64,000 bases of DNA from Frigidibacter sp037095735 (lineage in GTDB: Bacteria > Pseudomonadota > Alphaproteobacteria > Rhodobacterales > Rhodobacteraceae). The notes beneath the pieces were generated by a model that saw nothing but the letters and a program-made list of their open reading frames with translations, was not told where the DNA came from and did not search any database. Of this stretch, positions 52,537 through 61,737 are shown piece by piece (positions within the stretch are counted from its first letter, which is position 1; each line of letters opens with the position of its first letter). The stretch lies in assembly GCF_037095735.1 (NCBI RefSeq), contig NZ_JBAWKD010000015.1:14308-78307 (forward strand), in the 5' to 3' direction. The position numbers were made by a program, and so were the translations under genes.

Positions 52537-53589
52537 TTAGTAGAGCAGGTAGCGTCCTGGTCCGTGGGCCGTCAGTGAAATGCCCGTTGAATGGAAAGCT
52601 AAGTCGGCCCGCCCTTCGAAAATGCTTGCCAGCGCGGAGCGGATGAATTTCGAACCATATCCCGCGCGCTTTGGCTCGGCTACCGTCGGCCCTCCAGTCT
52701 CGCTCCATGTGAACATCTTTTCGTCGTGTTTCGCGACTAAAGAAACTTTGACCTCGCCGTTGGGGGTAGAAAGAGCCCCATATTTAAGTGCGTTCGTTAC
52801 AAGCTCGTGCAAGACAAGAGCAAGAGTGCGAGCTGCCTCGGGCCTGAGAGCGGCTTCGATGTCGCCGGATAGCTGAAATTGGCGTCGAACTTCCGAGCTG
52901 TAGGGCGCAAGAAGCTCATTGCACAGTGTTTCGAACTGTATGATTTCGTCAGCGCTCTTGTGAAGTTGGTCGTGGACCCGCGCAAGCGCGGAAAGACGAG
53001 CGATAAAATCGTCAACGTGCGGTCCTCCGACTTGTCGCTTGAGTGTCATTCCACAGATGGACTGGACCGTGCTGATGATGTTCTTCACGCGGTGGTTCAA
53101 TTCCCGACGAAGGACGTCCTCGCGTTCAAGTTGATCTCGGATCCGAAGCTGTCGTTGCCGACTTGCCATAACGGCGTGGACAACACCTTTGAGTTCCGTA
53201 AGAACAACGGGGCGCCGCATCGCTGTAACTCTTGCCTGCAGCAGCCGTGCCGCTGTTCTGCTCTGTAGCCGGTTGAGGTCCGCTGCCTGCTCCACTAGAA
53301 TTATGACTGGCAGTTCGGACCAAGCCTCTTGACCGACCATGGCTTGCGAAAGTGAATCCAAAAGAGGACTTTCTAAGCTTTCTTGCATCAAGATCAGACA
53401 GCCCATGTCTATCAACGGTATGGATTGCCATTCGTTCGGGCTGACAGCTTCGACTTCAAGGCCGAGGGCCTCGTGGAGGCTGCCCCATACTTCACGGTCA
53501 GCTTGACGGTCACCGATAAAGACGCAGCGCAACGCCGGTCCCGACGATGAGTCCGCGGTCAGTGATGTTCCGTCATCCATGAGCGTCAC
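52537..53589 (-). CDS. HWE-family sensor histidine kinase with receiver-like N-terminus
   Basis: 350 aa from GTG 53589, whose GTGA overlaps the KaiC-like gene's stop; ATG 53580 is an alternative. Residues 20-140 look like a degenerate receiver (CVFIGDRQADREVWGSL, PVIILVEQ) lacking a clear phospho-Asp pocket. The kinase part has H166 in RRELNHRVKNIISTVQ, the HWE-type N-box LHELVTNALKYGAL (N266) and the W-x-E motif TWSETGG (W295, E297). Coupled to the KaiC-like gene, so the two probably act together. Confidence 0.9.
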   Translation of the reverse strand: MTLMDDGTSLTADSSSGPALRCVFIGDRQADREVWGSLHEALGLEVEAVSPNEWQSIPLIDMGCLILMQESLESPLLDSLSQAMVGQEAWSELPVIILVEQAADLNRLQSRTAARLLQARVTAMRRPVVLTELKGVVHAVMASRQRQLRIRDQLEREDVLRRELNHRVKNIISTVQSICGMTLKRQVGGPHVDDFIARLSALARVHDQLHKSADEIIQFETLCNELLAPYSSEVRRQFQLSGDIEAALRPEAARTLALVLHELVTNALKYGALSTPNGEVKVSLVAKHDEKMFTWSETGGPTVAEPKRAGYGSKFIRSALASIFEGRADLAFHSTGISLTAHGPGRYLLY

Positions 53590-55031
53590 CTTCTCGAACC
53601 GGTTGAGGCGTCGGTGACCTCTTCACCTACATCGACGACGCCTGGCTGAATGATGAGCTCTCTAACGTTCAGATCATGGGGTCCGTGCCGCTTCTTCACT
53701 GCTACAATCCGTCGGCGTATCCGCCCATGGTAATCATCGATCATCAGCAACAATACCGTGTCACCCAAGAAGCTTAGGTCGAGCGGCAGTGCCCGGTTCT
53801 CTCCAAGCAGACCTTGTTCCGCTACGATAAGAATAGTGAGAATGTTACGTCGAGCTAAATATTTCAGGAGGGATTGAATATCGAATAAAGCTTGTTTTTG
53901 ATTTGACAACGCGCTGACGTAGCCAGTAAAGCTGTCGATGACGACTACGCGCAGCTCGTCGCTTTCGGCCTCTTTTTGGACCATCTGTCCAAACTCGCCT
54001 GCAGAAAGTTCGTCAGGATTAAAGTCATAGAGCTTCAAGCGCCCATCGGCATAATCTTGGCGCAGATTCATGCCCAGTCCTTCACTGCGACGGAAGAAAG
54101 TCTCAACTCGCTCCTCAAACAGGAACAAGGCAACTTTCTCACCTCGCCGCAAGGCAGACTGAGCGTAAAGAGAGGCAATTGTAGATTTTCCGACGCCAGT
54201 TTGTCCGACGACCATCGTTGTCGTCCCAGGCTCCATTCCGCCACCAAGAATGCCATCAAGTCTCTCTAGGCCCGACTGAACCAGACCACCTCGTTCAAAG
54301 TTCTGCTTCAGGTCAACGTCTTCGGAAGGGACAGTGCGTGGAAATACGGTAACGCCGCTGCCCGTGCGGATATCCATGTCGTGCCAACCGTCGCGAATGG
54401 CAACGCCACGCATCTTTGCGACTTCGATTCGTCTCCGAGCTCGACCGAATTCGGGAAGGGTTTTTTCTAGGGTGATGATCGCGTCAACGATGCCCCGCGC
54501 CTCTGTGTCGTAATGAGGGTCGCCTGCGGGTGCTGCATCGAGAAGAAGTGCTGTTATCCCCTGATCCTGAAGATGCTGACGAAGGCCTATTAGTTCGCGT
54601 TGATAACCCTGCTGGTCCGCCGTCAGGAGACGCACCTCCAACAGCGAGTCATACACCAGTCGTGCTGGCTTAACGGCAGCAATCAGTCCATCGATACGCT
54701 CTCGCGTCCGATCCAAATGCAGATCCGAGGTATGAAAGATCGACTGAGCCTTGCTTGGGAGGTCGTGGTCACGCGAGATATCGACGATATGAATGCCATC
54801 AAGCGACCATCCATGAGAGGCAGCTATCTTCCGCAACTCAGCCTCCGTCTGGCTAAGGCTGACATAGAGGCCAGTCTGCCCCTTTTCGGATCCATCCCGC
54901 AAGAACTGAAGCGCCAGCGTTGTCTTCCCGGTGCCAGGTGACCCTTGGATCAACGTGAGGCTGCCTGCGGTTATGCCTCCTTGGATGATCTTGTTGAGCC
55001 CTGGCGCGCCGCTCGACAACTTCTCGATCAT
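53586..55031 (-). CDS. KaiC-like double-domain ATPase
   Basis: 481 aa from the ATG after GCAGGAG; the frame is open 93 codons upstream without similarity. Two RecA-like domains: CI Walker A GSPGTGKTT (30-38), CII Walker A GQTGVGKST (276-284), Walker B-like VVVIDSFTG, and catalytic Glu pair FEER (306-307) in CII, while CI has SQTE. At the place of the cyanobacterial KaiC phosphosites (S431-T432) it reads LSFLGDT: S420 is kept, Thr is Phe. No kaiA or kaiB is present. Such KaiC relatives in non-cyanobacteria work in stress or signalling. Confidence 0.88.
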   Translation of the reverse strand: MIEKLSSGAPGLNKIIQGGITAGSLTLIQGSPGTGKTTLALQFLRDGSEKGQTGLYVSLSQTEAELRKIAASHGWSLDGIHIVDISRDHDLPSKAQSIFHTSDLHLDRTRERIDGLIAAVKPARLVYDSLLEVRLLTADQQGYQRELIGLRQHLQDQGITALLLDAAPAGDPHYDTEARGIVDAIITLEKTLPEFGRARRRIEVAKMRGVAIRDGWHDMDIRTGSGVTVFPRTVPSEDVDLKQNFERGGLVQSGLERLDGILGGGMEPGTTTMVVGQTGVGKSTIASLYAQSALRRGEKVALFLFEERVETFFRRSEGLGMNLRQDYADGRLKLYDFNPDELSAGEFGQMVQKEAESDELRVVVIDSFTGYVSALSNQKQALFDIQSLLKYLARRNILTILIVAEQGLLGENRALPLDLSFLGDTVLLLMIDDYHGRIRRRIVAVKKRHGPHDLNVRELIIQPGVVDVGEEVTDASTGSRR

Positions 55032-55344
55032 GGAGGTCTCCTGCGTGTCGAACCTAAAGAGTGTATGCCGCTCCTCGGTTCCCCGGGACACATCTTTTGC
55101 ATGGCGAAGAACATTCGGGGGCCGTTCGGTAACCAGCAGCGATAGGAGCTCAGCCAGCCCACGTCTCCGGCGCTCAGCATCAGATGTGACCGCGGGTGAA
55201 CTCGATCTGCCTTTCTTGCGGAACGATCGCCTGGCAGCACCCCTGACGGCGGCCGAGAGGTGCCCGCGCAACCATTCTGGGGATCCCGCTGTCATGTGGA
55301 ATAGGGGCAAGACCGTTCATTGCCGCCGCTTCGCCGGACGTTAT
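55032..55344. other. Spacer between KaiC-like gene and IS110 remnant
   Basis: No gene supported; contains the promoter region of the leftward KaiC-kinase-receiver operon and the broken edge of the IS110 fragment. Confidence 0.5.
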
Positions 55345-56010
55345 CTATCCGAGCTCCGGCAGTTCCGCGATCAGCATGGCCGCAGAGGCCGGCCCGATCC
55401 CCGGGATGGACAGCAGAAGCCTTGCCCTGATGGCTGACGCTTCCTCTTGAGCGATGACCCCTTCGATCCGCCGCTCAAGGTCACGGATCTTAGCGTCCCG
55501 AGTAGCCGCGAGGTCGGCATCCATACCCTCGAGGTCGGCGGGGATGTTTTGCTTCCTGCGTGCCGAGATTTGCGCCGAGAGCCGTTTGCGCATGTCCACG
55601 ACCTGCGCCCTACGTGTTGTCAAAGCTCTGAGAATACACAGGTTCTTTTCCGGCAACCTCCGACCCGCCTCTGGCCTAAACAGCATGAACCGCACGATGA
55701 GCTCGGCGTCGATCCGGTCGGTCTTTGCCAGCGTGCCACGGGACAGGGCGAAGGCTTTGATCTGTGCCGGGGGCAGTTGCACAGCCTCTACCCCCGCCGC
55801 CACAAGCGTGGTCCAGAGCACCCATTCCTGACCGCCCGTCGCTTCAAATCCAATCCGCACCGGCTGGGGCAAGGCCCGGAGCAGCACAAGAAGTTGGGCA
55901 TGGCCCGCCGCGGTGTTGGAGAGGCGGAAATGCCGCTCGCTCGACGCACAGAAGCCGTCGAGCCAATCGCGGGGAACATCTGTGCCTATCACGGTGGTCG
56001 CTGGTATCAT
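55345..56010 (-). pseudogene. IS110-family transposase, C-terminally truncated
   Basis: 221 aa of the usual ~320-340. The RuvC-like DEDD domain is present: IGTDVPRDWLDGF (first Asp), IGFEATGG (Glu), and KTDRIDAELIVRF (Asp pair). The C-terminal Tnp20 part starts (LLSIPGIGPASAAMLIAELPELG) and then breaks off, losing the catalytic serine. Dead. A long perfect hairpin lies upstream (56143-56178). Confidence 0.85.
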
Positions 56011-56142
56011 ATCACTCTCTCTTCCTTATGCTTCGCGGTCCCGCAAAACGGGCCTCGTCAACTGTTCGAGACGGTGAAGAGAGGCGGGATCAGCCTGCTA
56101 GCGATCGTGGTCCAGCCACAAGGTGTTCAGCGCTGTATCCCA

Positions 56143-56178
56143 CCCCATCGCGGCTCCTGGCCGGGAGCCGCGATGGGG
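56143..56178. ncRNA. Candidate IS110 bridge-RNA stem-loop
   Basis: CCCCATCGCGGCTCC (56143-56157) pairs exactly with GGAGCCGCGATGGGG (56164-56178), 15 bp around a 6-base loop, 133-168 bases upstream of the IS110 transposase start. In IS110-group elements the bridge RNA is encoded in this left-end region. Strand of transcription would be minus. Confidence 0.4.
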
Positions 56179-56212
56179 CTAATGTAGCAGGCCCGAGACA
56201 CATAAGGTCTTC

Positions 56213-56450
56213 AGTCCCGGCATTTGGTGGATGGGTTCACGATGAATCTTTCTGGCTCTGATGTCCAAATTTTGCAGATGTATTCGTAGGGCGTGAGACC
56301 GTTGAGCGTCTTCAGGCGGCGGGCGAAGTTGTAGGCTGCCATGTAGTCACCGAGGTGGGTGCGCAGCTGGTCGTGGCTGTCCTAGTGGAAGCGTTTGACC
56401 ATCGCGTCCTTGATCGTGCGGTTCGTGAAGCCGTATTTGAAGATTCGGAA
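56213..56450 (-). pseudogene. IS481-like transposase 3' remnant
   Basis: Reading leftward: GFTNRTIKDAMVKRFH, amber TAG, DSHDQLRTHLGDYMAAYNFAR, LKTLNGLTPYEYICK, IWTSEPERFIVNP, then a frame slip. The C-terminal Arg/Leu-rich NGLTPYEYI motif is typical of IS481/IS3-type integrases. Confidence 0.75.
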
Positions 56451-56615
56451 AACGGACCAGATCAAAGGGTCGGGGGCCTTACCCACTCCTGTGAGATGCA
56501 ACTGTGAAACACTTACGCCAAAACGGTGTTGAGCTTGGTTGCTCAGTCGGAACCGTTTGGGTTGATTCCCCGTTGCTCTGTGACCGCGCGTTAAGCGCGG
56601 CGCGAGGAGAGCGAA
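56451..56615. other. Spacer with ribosome site for the 120-aa gene
   Basis: GCGAGGAGAGCGAA precedes the start at 56616; otherwise nothing supported. Confidence 0.5.
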
Positions 56616-56978
56616 ATGATCTTCCAGAGCATGACCGGGGCCCTGAGGCGTCAGAGAAGACGCAGCGAGACCGTCACCTTTGAGCTAGCCGTAACCCCGC
56701 CAGATTTGGGCGTCGAGCGTGAGCGAATTGTTGCAATAGCACTCGATCTTTCAGGGTTGATACTGAGCAGACCGGCGCCGGCGCGGCACTCAGATCTGAT
56801 GGCGCTCGTGGATAAACTTGGGCTGCCTACGGAGATTATATTCCGTTCGCGGCCCGGCTTCATGACCTCTTCGGGGCGTTTCGTTAATCGTGTTGAAGCT
56901 TCGAAAATTGCGCGATCTTGCGGGCAGATCGAGAAAACATCAGCTATAACAGCGCTCGCTAGTCAGCACGTTTGGTAA
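56616..56978 (+). CDS. Conserved hypothetical protein, probably phage- or mobile-element-derived
   Basis: 120 aa with a strong GAGGAGA site. The stretch PGFMTSSGRFVNRVEASKIA and ARSCGQI resembles a short protein family (with GFLTSxGRFVxRxEA) common in proteobacteria near mobile DNA. No catalytic motif visible. It is one of the few intact frames among the IS debris. Confidence 0.6.
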   Translation: MIFQSMTGALRRQRRRSETVTFELAVTPPDLGVERERIVAIALDLSGLILSRPAPARHSDLMALVDKLGLPTEIIFRSRPGFMTSSGRFVNRVEASKIARSCGQIEKTSAITALASQHVW

Positions 56979-57152
56979 TCAGTGGCCGCCATTGAGTAAA
57001 CTGCCTGCGCTTTGTCAGACGTAAGCAGTCCGCTGAAGAAGTCTGCCTAGCGGAACGGTTTAAATCGACCTGAACTGATGCGGTGGATGCCCCCACCAGA
57101 CGGCATCTCGTATACCATGATGGTTGCCTGTAACCGAGCGGAGGGCCCATCA

Positions 57153-58168
57153 ATGATGAAGAAATTCAGCATGCTGGCAATCGACCTAGCGAAGGGCAGC
57201 TTTCAAGACTGCGCTGTCGGCACGAATGGGACGGTTCTCTATTACCGCGTGCTATCTCGGACACGGCTGGCGGCGCTTCTGGCCGAGCATCCCGCCTGCG
57301 TGGTGGCGATGGAAGCCTGCGCCACGTCGCATCACTGGGGCCGGGTTGCGCAAGGTGACGGCCATGAGGTGCGGCTCGTGCCGGCGGCCTACGTGAAGCC
57401 TTTCGTGAAGCGTCAGAAGAACGACCGCGCCGACGCGGAAGCCATCGCGGAAGCAGCTGCGCGTCCAACCATGCGCTTTGTTGCGGTGAAGAGCGTCGAG
57501 ACCGAGGGCCGGGCGGTGGCGTTCCGGACGCACCAATGCCTGGTCCGGCAGCGCACGCAACTGATCAACGCGCTCCGGGGACATCTGGCCGAGTTCGGCC
57601 TCGTGGCACCCAAGGGCCGGCGAGCCTGAAGGTGCTGGAGAACGCGCTGGCCGACGAGGCCAGGGAGCTGCCCGACACGGTCCGGCAGATGGGCGCGATC
57701 TATCTCGAGCAGATCGCGCGGCTCACTGAAACGATCGAACGACTCGCGACCGAACTGGAGCCGGCGTCTAAGACGGACCCGACGCTGCGGCGGCTTCGCA
57801 CCATCCCGGGGATCGGCCCCGTGGTTACGGGCGCGGTGTCGGCGTTCGCCCCCGATCTCGATACGTTCGAAAGCGGGCGGAACTTCGCCGCCTGGCTCGG
57901 CCTTGTGCCACGGCAACGGTCCACGGGCGGCAAGGTGAAGCTGGGATCGGTCAGCAAGATGGGCCAGACCGACATCCGTCGGCTGCTGATCGTCGGGGCC
58001 ATGAGCGTGATCCGATGGATGGTCCGCAAGGGCGGCAGCGCGAACCGCTGGCTCGCCGCTCTCGTGGGGCGCAAGCCGAAGATGGTCGCCGCCGTGGCGC
58101 TGGCGAACAAGATGGCCCGGACGATCTGGGCGGTAACGACGAAGCAGGAGGACTACAGGATGGCGTGA
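57153..58168 (+). pseudogene. IS110-family transposase, frameshifted
   Basis: Starts MMKKFSMLAIDLAKGSFQ with GGAGGG upstream, DEDD residues in AIDLAKG, AMEACATSHHWGR and RQKNDRADAEAIAEA. At about 57618 one missing base shifts the frame; the rest (ASLKVLENALADEAREL, LRTIPGIGPVVTGAVSAFA, PRQRSTGGKVKLG with the Tnp20 serine, DIRRLLIVGAM) is in the next frame. Restoring one base after AAGGG gives a full 338-aa-class protein. Confidence 0.88.
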
Positions 58169-58499
58169 CCCCAATCCCTGAGAAGGGACGAAGGCACGGC
58201 ATGGCCGCAAGGCCGGGGTGAGCGATCGACGAGGATTAGGCGACACGGACTTCGAAGTTCAAGGCAGGGACATTCAGACCCGGCGCTCGAGCGCTTGCAG
58301 CTCTCTGAACCGATTTGAACCCAGCCTTCCGAACAGCATACCGGCCCGTGGCGTCATCGAAGGCCACGCTCAGAGGCCTGACACACGTCCGATCGAAGAC
58401 CCCGCCGAAAAATTGAAGATCATGCTTGCCAAACAGGGGGCATCTACACACGCGCCGGGTTTGCCGGAGGCTTCAACTCCTGAGTAGGATGCAGCCATC

Positions 58500-58860
58500 A
58501 TTAGTAAGACAACGAGCAAATTCTCGCCCGAAGTGCGCGAGCGTGCTGTGCGGATGGTTCTGGAGGGCGAGGGACCGCATGGGTCGCGCTGGCAAGCCAT
58601 CGTGTCGATTGCCGCAAAGATCGGCTGTTGTGCGAACACGCTGAATGAGTGGGTCAACAGGACCGAGGTCCACAGTTTTCGGCGCGCGGGCGTCTCGACC
58701 GACATGGCCGCTCAGCTGAAGGCCCTGGAGGGGGAGCACCGCGAACTGCGGCAAGCCTATGAGATCCTGCGCAAAGCGAGCGCGTATTTCGCGCTGGCGA
58801 AGCTCGACCGCCGGTCGAAGTGAAGGTGCCGTTCATCGATGCGCACCGGGGGATGCATGC
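58500..58860 (+). pseudogene. IS3-family OrfA and start of OrfB
   Basis: OrfA: SKTTSKFSPEVRERAVRMVLEG, helix-turn-helix IAAKIGCCANTLNEWV and the leucine-zipper-like LKALEGEHRELRQAYEILRKA. The expected ATG at 58500 is ATT; a GTG at 58533 is the first usual start. OrfB begins VKVPFIDAHRG in the next frame and is cut at 58860. Confidence 0.78.
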
Positions 58861-58962
58861 CTAGATCAGCAGGCAGTCGAATGCCTGGTATACGATGTAT
58901 GCCCAGAGTGCCAGCAGGCCGAGCCCGATTATGGCTGGCAGGATGTAGTGTAGCGGGTTCAT
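58861..58962 (-). CDS. 33-aa single-pass membrane peptide (small ORF)
   Basis: MNPLHYILPAIIGLGLLALW, then AYIVYQAFDCLLI: one clear hydrophobic helix. No strong ribosome site (only GCCTTAAG upstream), and it follows the 99-aa gene on the same strand. Coding is plausible but unproven. Confidence 0.4.
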   Translation of the reverse strand: MNPLHYILPAIIGLGLLALWAYIVYQAFDCLLI

Positions 58963-58990
58963 CTTAAGGCGTGAAGAGAGACGAGGACGA

Positions 58991-59290
58991 TCAATCTGTG
59001 TCATCAGCACGCCCCTCACTGTGCAATGCTCGGCGATGGTTCGTCCGTCGGATCCGGGAGCGGATCTGGAGCGCTTCCAGAAACACGCGCCAGCTGAATG
59101 GCAATGCGCGGTCGTGAAGGGCGCTGACTTCCTGCTCGTCGAGCATCGACGCCGCGTAAGCGTTCGGGCCCTGGTGTAGGTTCATTTCTACATTCCCCCA
59201 ATAGGTTGGCTCAACTACCAACGTCTGAGTCGAGGGAAAGTGCCGAAATTCCTCGAATGGGAGCGCCTCCGAAGGCGTGGCCTCTTCCAT
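58991..59290 (-). CDS. Hypothetical 99-aa protein
   Basis: Starts MEEATPSEALPFEEFRHFPS; acidic N-terminus, arginine-rich C-terminus (RSRIRRTNHRRALHSEGR). No family recognised, no signal peptide. Lies between an IS3 fragment and DUF3597 on the same strand as DUF3597, with the 33-aa membrane peptide after it. Confidence 0.45.
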   Translation of the reverse strand: MEEATPSEALPFEEFRHFPSTQTLVVEPTYWGNVEMNLHQGPNAYAASMLDEQEVSALHDRALPFSWRVFLEALQIRSRIRRTNHRRALHSEGRADDTD

Positions 59291-59334
59291 CGCGCGAGGG
59301 CAGTACTGCCCTCGCGCCGCATGTCTTCCCTGTA

Positions 59335-59802
59335 TCAGTCGAGCAGCGACTGCGGGACCTTCCCACCATTCTCGGCGAGCTTCTGCATGAGTGCCTTGTG
59401 CAGATACATATTCATCTTTGCCGTGTCGTGCGTGTCGCCGGTATACGCCAGCTCCTCGGCGAGCTCGCGGCGCTCGGTAAGGCTGGCGTCCATCCCGAGG
59501 GCCTTCATCAAGTCGACGATCGAGTGGCGCCAGTCGAGCTTTTGGCCGGACTTCGCAGCGGCTGCGTCAAGGTTGGCAGCGATGTCGACGTCTCTCATGA
59601 GTTGCAAAGGCTGGTCAGGCTGTGTGGCTGCAGACATTGGTGCAGACGTTGCACCGGTGGGAGCCTCAGATGAAGACGTAGGCGCAGGCGCGGCACCTGG
59701 CGATACAGGTGCGTCGGTGGCGGTAGGACGCGAAGCAGACTGATCTGAGGCCGCTGCTGGTCCCCCGAGGATGGCGTCTCGGATGCGATCGAAGATACCC
59801 AT
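59335..59802 (-). CDS. DUF3597 domain protein
   Basis: 155 aa with AAGGAG upstream of MGIFDRIRDAILGG, the family start. A Pro/Ala/Thr-rich linker (about 20-75) separates it from the conserved domain: DVDIAANLDAAAAKSGQKLDWR, SIVDLMKALGMDASLTERRELAEELAY and TGDTHDTAKMNMYLHKALMQKL. Often described as LysM- or CAAX-like neighbour proteins of unknown role. Intact, unlike its surroundings. Confidence 0.88.
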   Translation of the reverse strand: MGIFDRIRDAILGGPAAASDQSASRPTATDAPVSPGAAPAPTSSSEAPTGATSAPMSAATQPDQPLQLMRDVDIAANLDAAAAKSGQKLDWRHSIVDLMKALGMDASLTERRELAEELAYTGDTHDTAKMNMYLHKALMQKLAENGGKVPQSLLD

Positions 59803-59919
59803 GAAGAACTCCTTGGCCGCGGGGCGCGGGATGCTGCCTCCGTGCTGGGGGAAACGCCCACACGGGTAGGATGGTTCAATCGCGCAAAGCGGGAGGCACC
59901 GGCCGTCCGTGTGGCGATC

Positions 59920-60100
59920 GACGATCGGCGCCGCGAGCCGGCGCTGACGCCTGCGAAGCATTGGATAGCCTGGAAGGGGCCAGTCCAGCCCTGCGATGTC
60001 CTTCAGGCTTGCTGCCAGCTTGGCCGTTGGCCGCCATGGTTCACTAAACAACACCTCCAGCGCGGCGCAGGTCCGGATTATGCCTTCGGAGAAGGGCTCA
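59920..60100 (-). pseudogene. IS5-family transposase fragment
   Basis: FSEGIIRTCAALEVLFSEPW, KLAASLKDIAGLDWPLPGYPML and RRRQRRLAAPI match the IS5 pattern (YSDAAIQTCLTLKVLF, SLLRLIGLDW, DFSTLSRRQ). Both ends are missing. Confidence 0.7.
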
Positions 60101-60114
60101 GGATGACATTGCTT

Positions 60115-60759
60115 GCCACTCTTAGCAGCGCCGTGATCAGATGCGCGGACGGAAACATTTCGAGAAAGGCCAGGAACCATTCGCTGCGGGTGCTCCGCTG
60201 GAAGCGGGCTGCCTCGGGGAAGTAGAGCGGCAGGTAATGCCCCAGTATCCGATGCCAGAGCTCGGTCTTGGCGCGCGAACCGACCTCATGGGTCATCGAC
60301 AGCTCCTGGATATCGGTGATCCCGGCACGGAGCGGATCCATGAAGACCTGGGTAGCGCCGATCTGGAGCATGTGCAGGATGACCTGCGCATCTTTGGGAT
60401 CGTCTCCGGGCTTGCGTGGCCCCACTGGGGCCACGGTCCCTGCGACTGTCCCAGCTGTTATGCAACGCCTCACGCGTCTTGGCCAAGGCGACCGAGGAGA
60501 CAAGCTTCACATCGAAGCCGGCCATGCCGAGTTGATAGACCAGGGCGCGATGATAGCTCCCGGTCGCCTCAAACCCAATCTGCACGGGCCGCGCGTAGTC
60601 CCTCAGGATGGCGATCAGCCTCTGGAAATCGTCGAGCGTGTTCGTCGGCAAGCGCCGCCGCCGGTCTTGCCGGGGGCCGCGATCAGCACCTCATGACGGT
60701 GTTTGGAAATGTCGATGCCTACCAGAACACGGGCATCGGCAGTATGCTCGAACTTGGTC
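60115..60759 (-). pseudogene. IS110-family transposase, multiply frameshifted and truncated
   Basis: Starts MTKFEHTADARVLVGIDISKHRHEVLIAAPGKT; one lost base near 60660, then NTLDDFQRLIAILRDYARP, IGFEATGSYHRALVYQ and LAKTREALHNSWD. Next, about 42 bases of palindromic foreign sequence sit at 60401-60448, then DPKDAQVILHMLQIGATQVF continues in another frame to LITALLR and breaks off. The C-terminal catalytic part is absent. Confidence 0.85.
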
Positions 60760-60817
60760 ATAGCCGGTCTCCTCTGCGGTGGGTGGTTCGCAACACCACC
60801 ATAGAGACCTGAGCGCC

Positions 60818-60868
60818 GGTTATGGCCGCACGCTGCGCGATCCGCAGGCTCCGCGCGCGGCCATAACC
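60818..60868. ncRNA. Second candidate IS110 bridge-RNA stem-loop
   Basis: GGTTATGGCCGC (60818-60829) pairs exactly with GCGGCCATAACC (60857-60868), 12 bp with a 27-base loop, starting 59 bases upstream of the IS110 transposase start. Position fits the left-end bridge RNA; decay of the element makes function unlikely now. Confidence 0.4.
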
Positions 60869-60899
60869 TCCAAGCGGACCATTGTTCCCGACGTGCTAC

Positions 60900-61187
60900 G
60901 GCAGTGAGTCCATCTCCCGGGATCTCTCTGGGCCTATGCCAGCGGGGGTTGTTCTGGACTTCTCGCGGCCCGGCAAACCCACCGATAACGGCTTCATCGA
61001 GGCGTTTAACAGCAAGCTCAGGACGGAATGCCTGAACGCCCACTGGTTCATGAGCCTTGCCGACGCCCGCGAAAAGCTGGAGGATTGGCGTCGACGCTAC
61101 AACGAGGACCGACCCCACAGCGCGATCGGATACAACGTCCCGATCGCCATGCATTTTCCCGACGGCGCCGTCAGCCCGCCATCGTGA
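60900..61187 (+). pseudogene. IS3-family OrfB C-terminal fragment
   Basis: A degraded SEFISRDL-like stretch, then GVVLDFSRPGKPTDNGFIEA, FNSKLRTECLNAHWFMSL and DWRRRYNEDRPHSAIGY. This is the DDE glutamate region (GFIEAFN) and the end of the integrase core (IS407-like). Belongs to a different IS3 group from the OrfA at 58500. Cut upstream by the IS110 remnant. Confidence 0.85.
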
Positions 61188-61737
61188 TCAGAGCCGGAAA
61201 ACTCCAAGGTCCGGCGGTCCGAGCTTGGGGCGCTGAGCAAGGCAAGCTTGGCGCCGCCGCAAACCTGTCCGGGAAATGGGGACCACCTCTCCGGCATCGT
61301 CCGCGCTGCGGCGGGGCCGCTATCTCTCCGGGTGCGGCCGCTCCATCCATTGCGGATGGAACTCTCATCCAGTGGCGCTCTCGCGCCATTGAACCGCGGC
61401 TCCGGAGAATTACTTCACATTTGCGCTGGGTCACGTGCACCATCTCCGGCGCAGCGAGACGGCTGCTTCGTTCCAGGTGCGGCTGTCTCGCAGCCTTCGC
61501 GCCCCAGCGCCGAATTGGTTTACAGTGATCCCGGCTCAGCTGTGACCTTCATCCGGCTGTGCGCCGGGAGGGGCTTCTCACCCCTGTGGGCCTCTCCCGG
61601 ACCAATCTGGCCGAATGCGAATTTTTGTTGCCAAGATGCTGCAAAATTTTAGAATTATCTTGCTGACCCGCGCATGCCGCGTAGGTTGCTGACATCTCGA
61701 TGCCAGCGAGAAAGGGCGGTGACTGCACCCCACGAAG
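61188..61737. other. Spacer within IS debris
   Basis: 550 bases without a recognisable gene, RNA or IS fragment. Confidence 0.45.

Noticed and set aside
58500..61187. IS3 OrfA at 58500 and OrfB fragment at 60900 as halves of one split element
   Set aside because: The OrfA type and the OrfB C-terminal type belong to different IS3 groups, so they are separate remnants.
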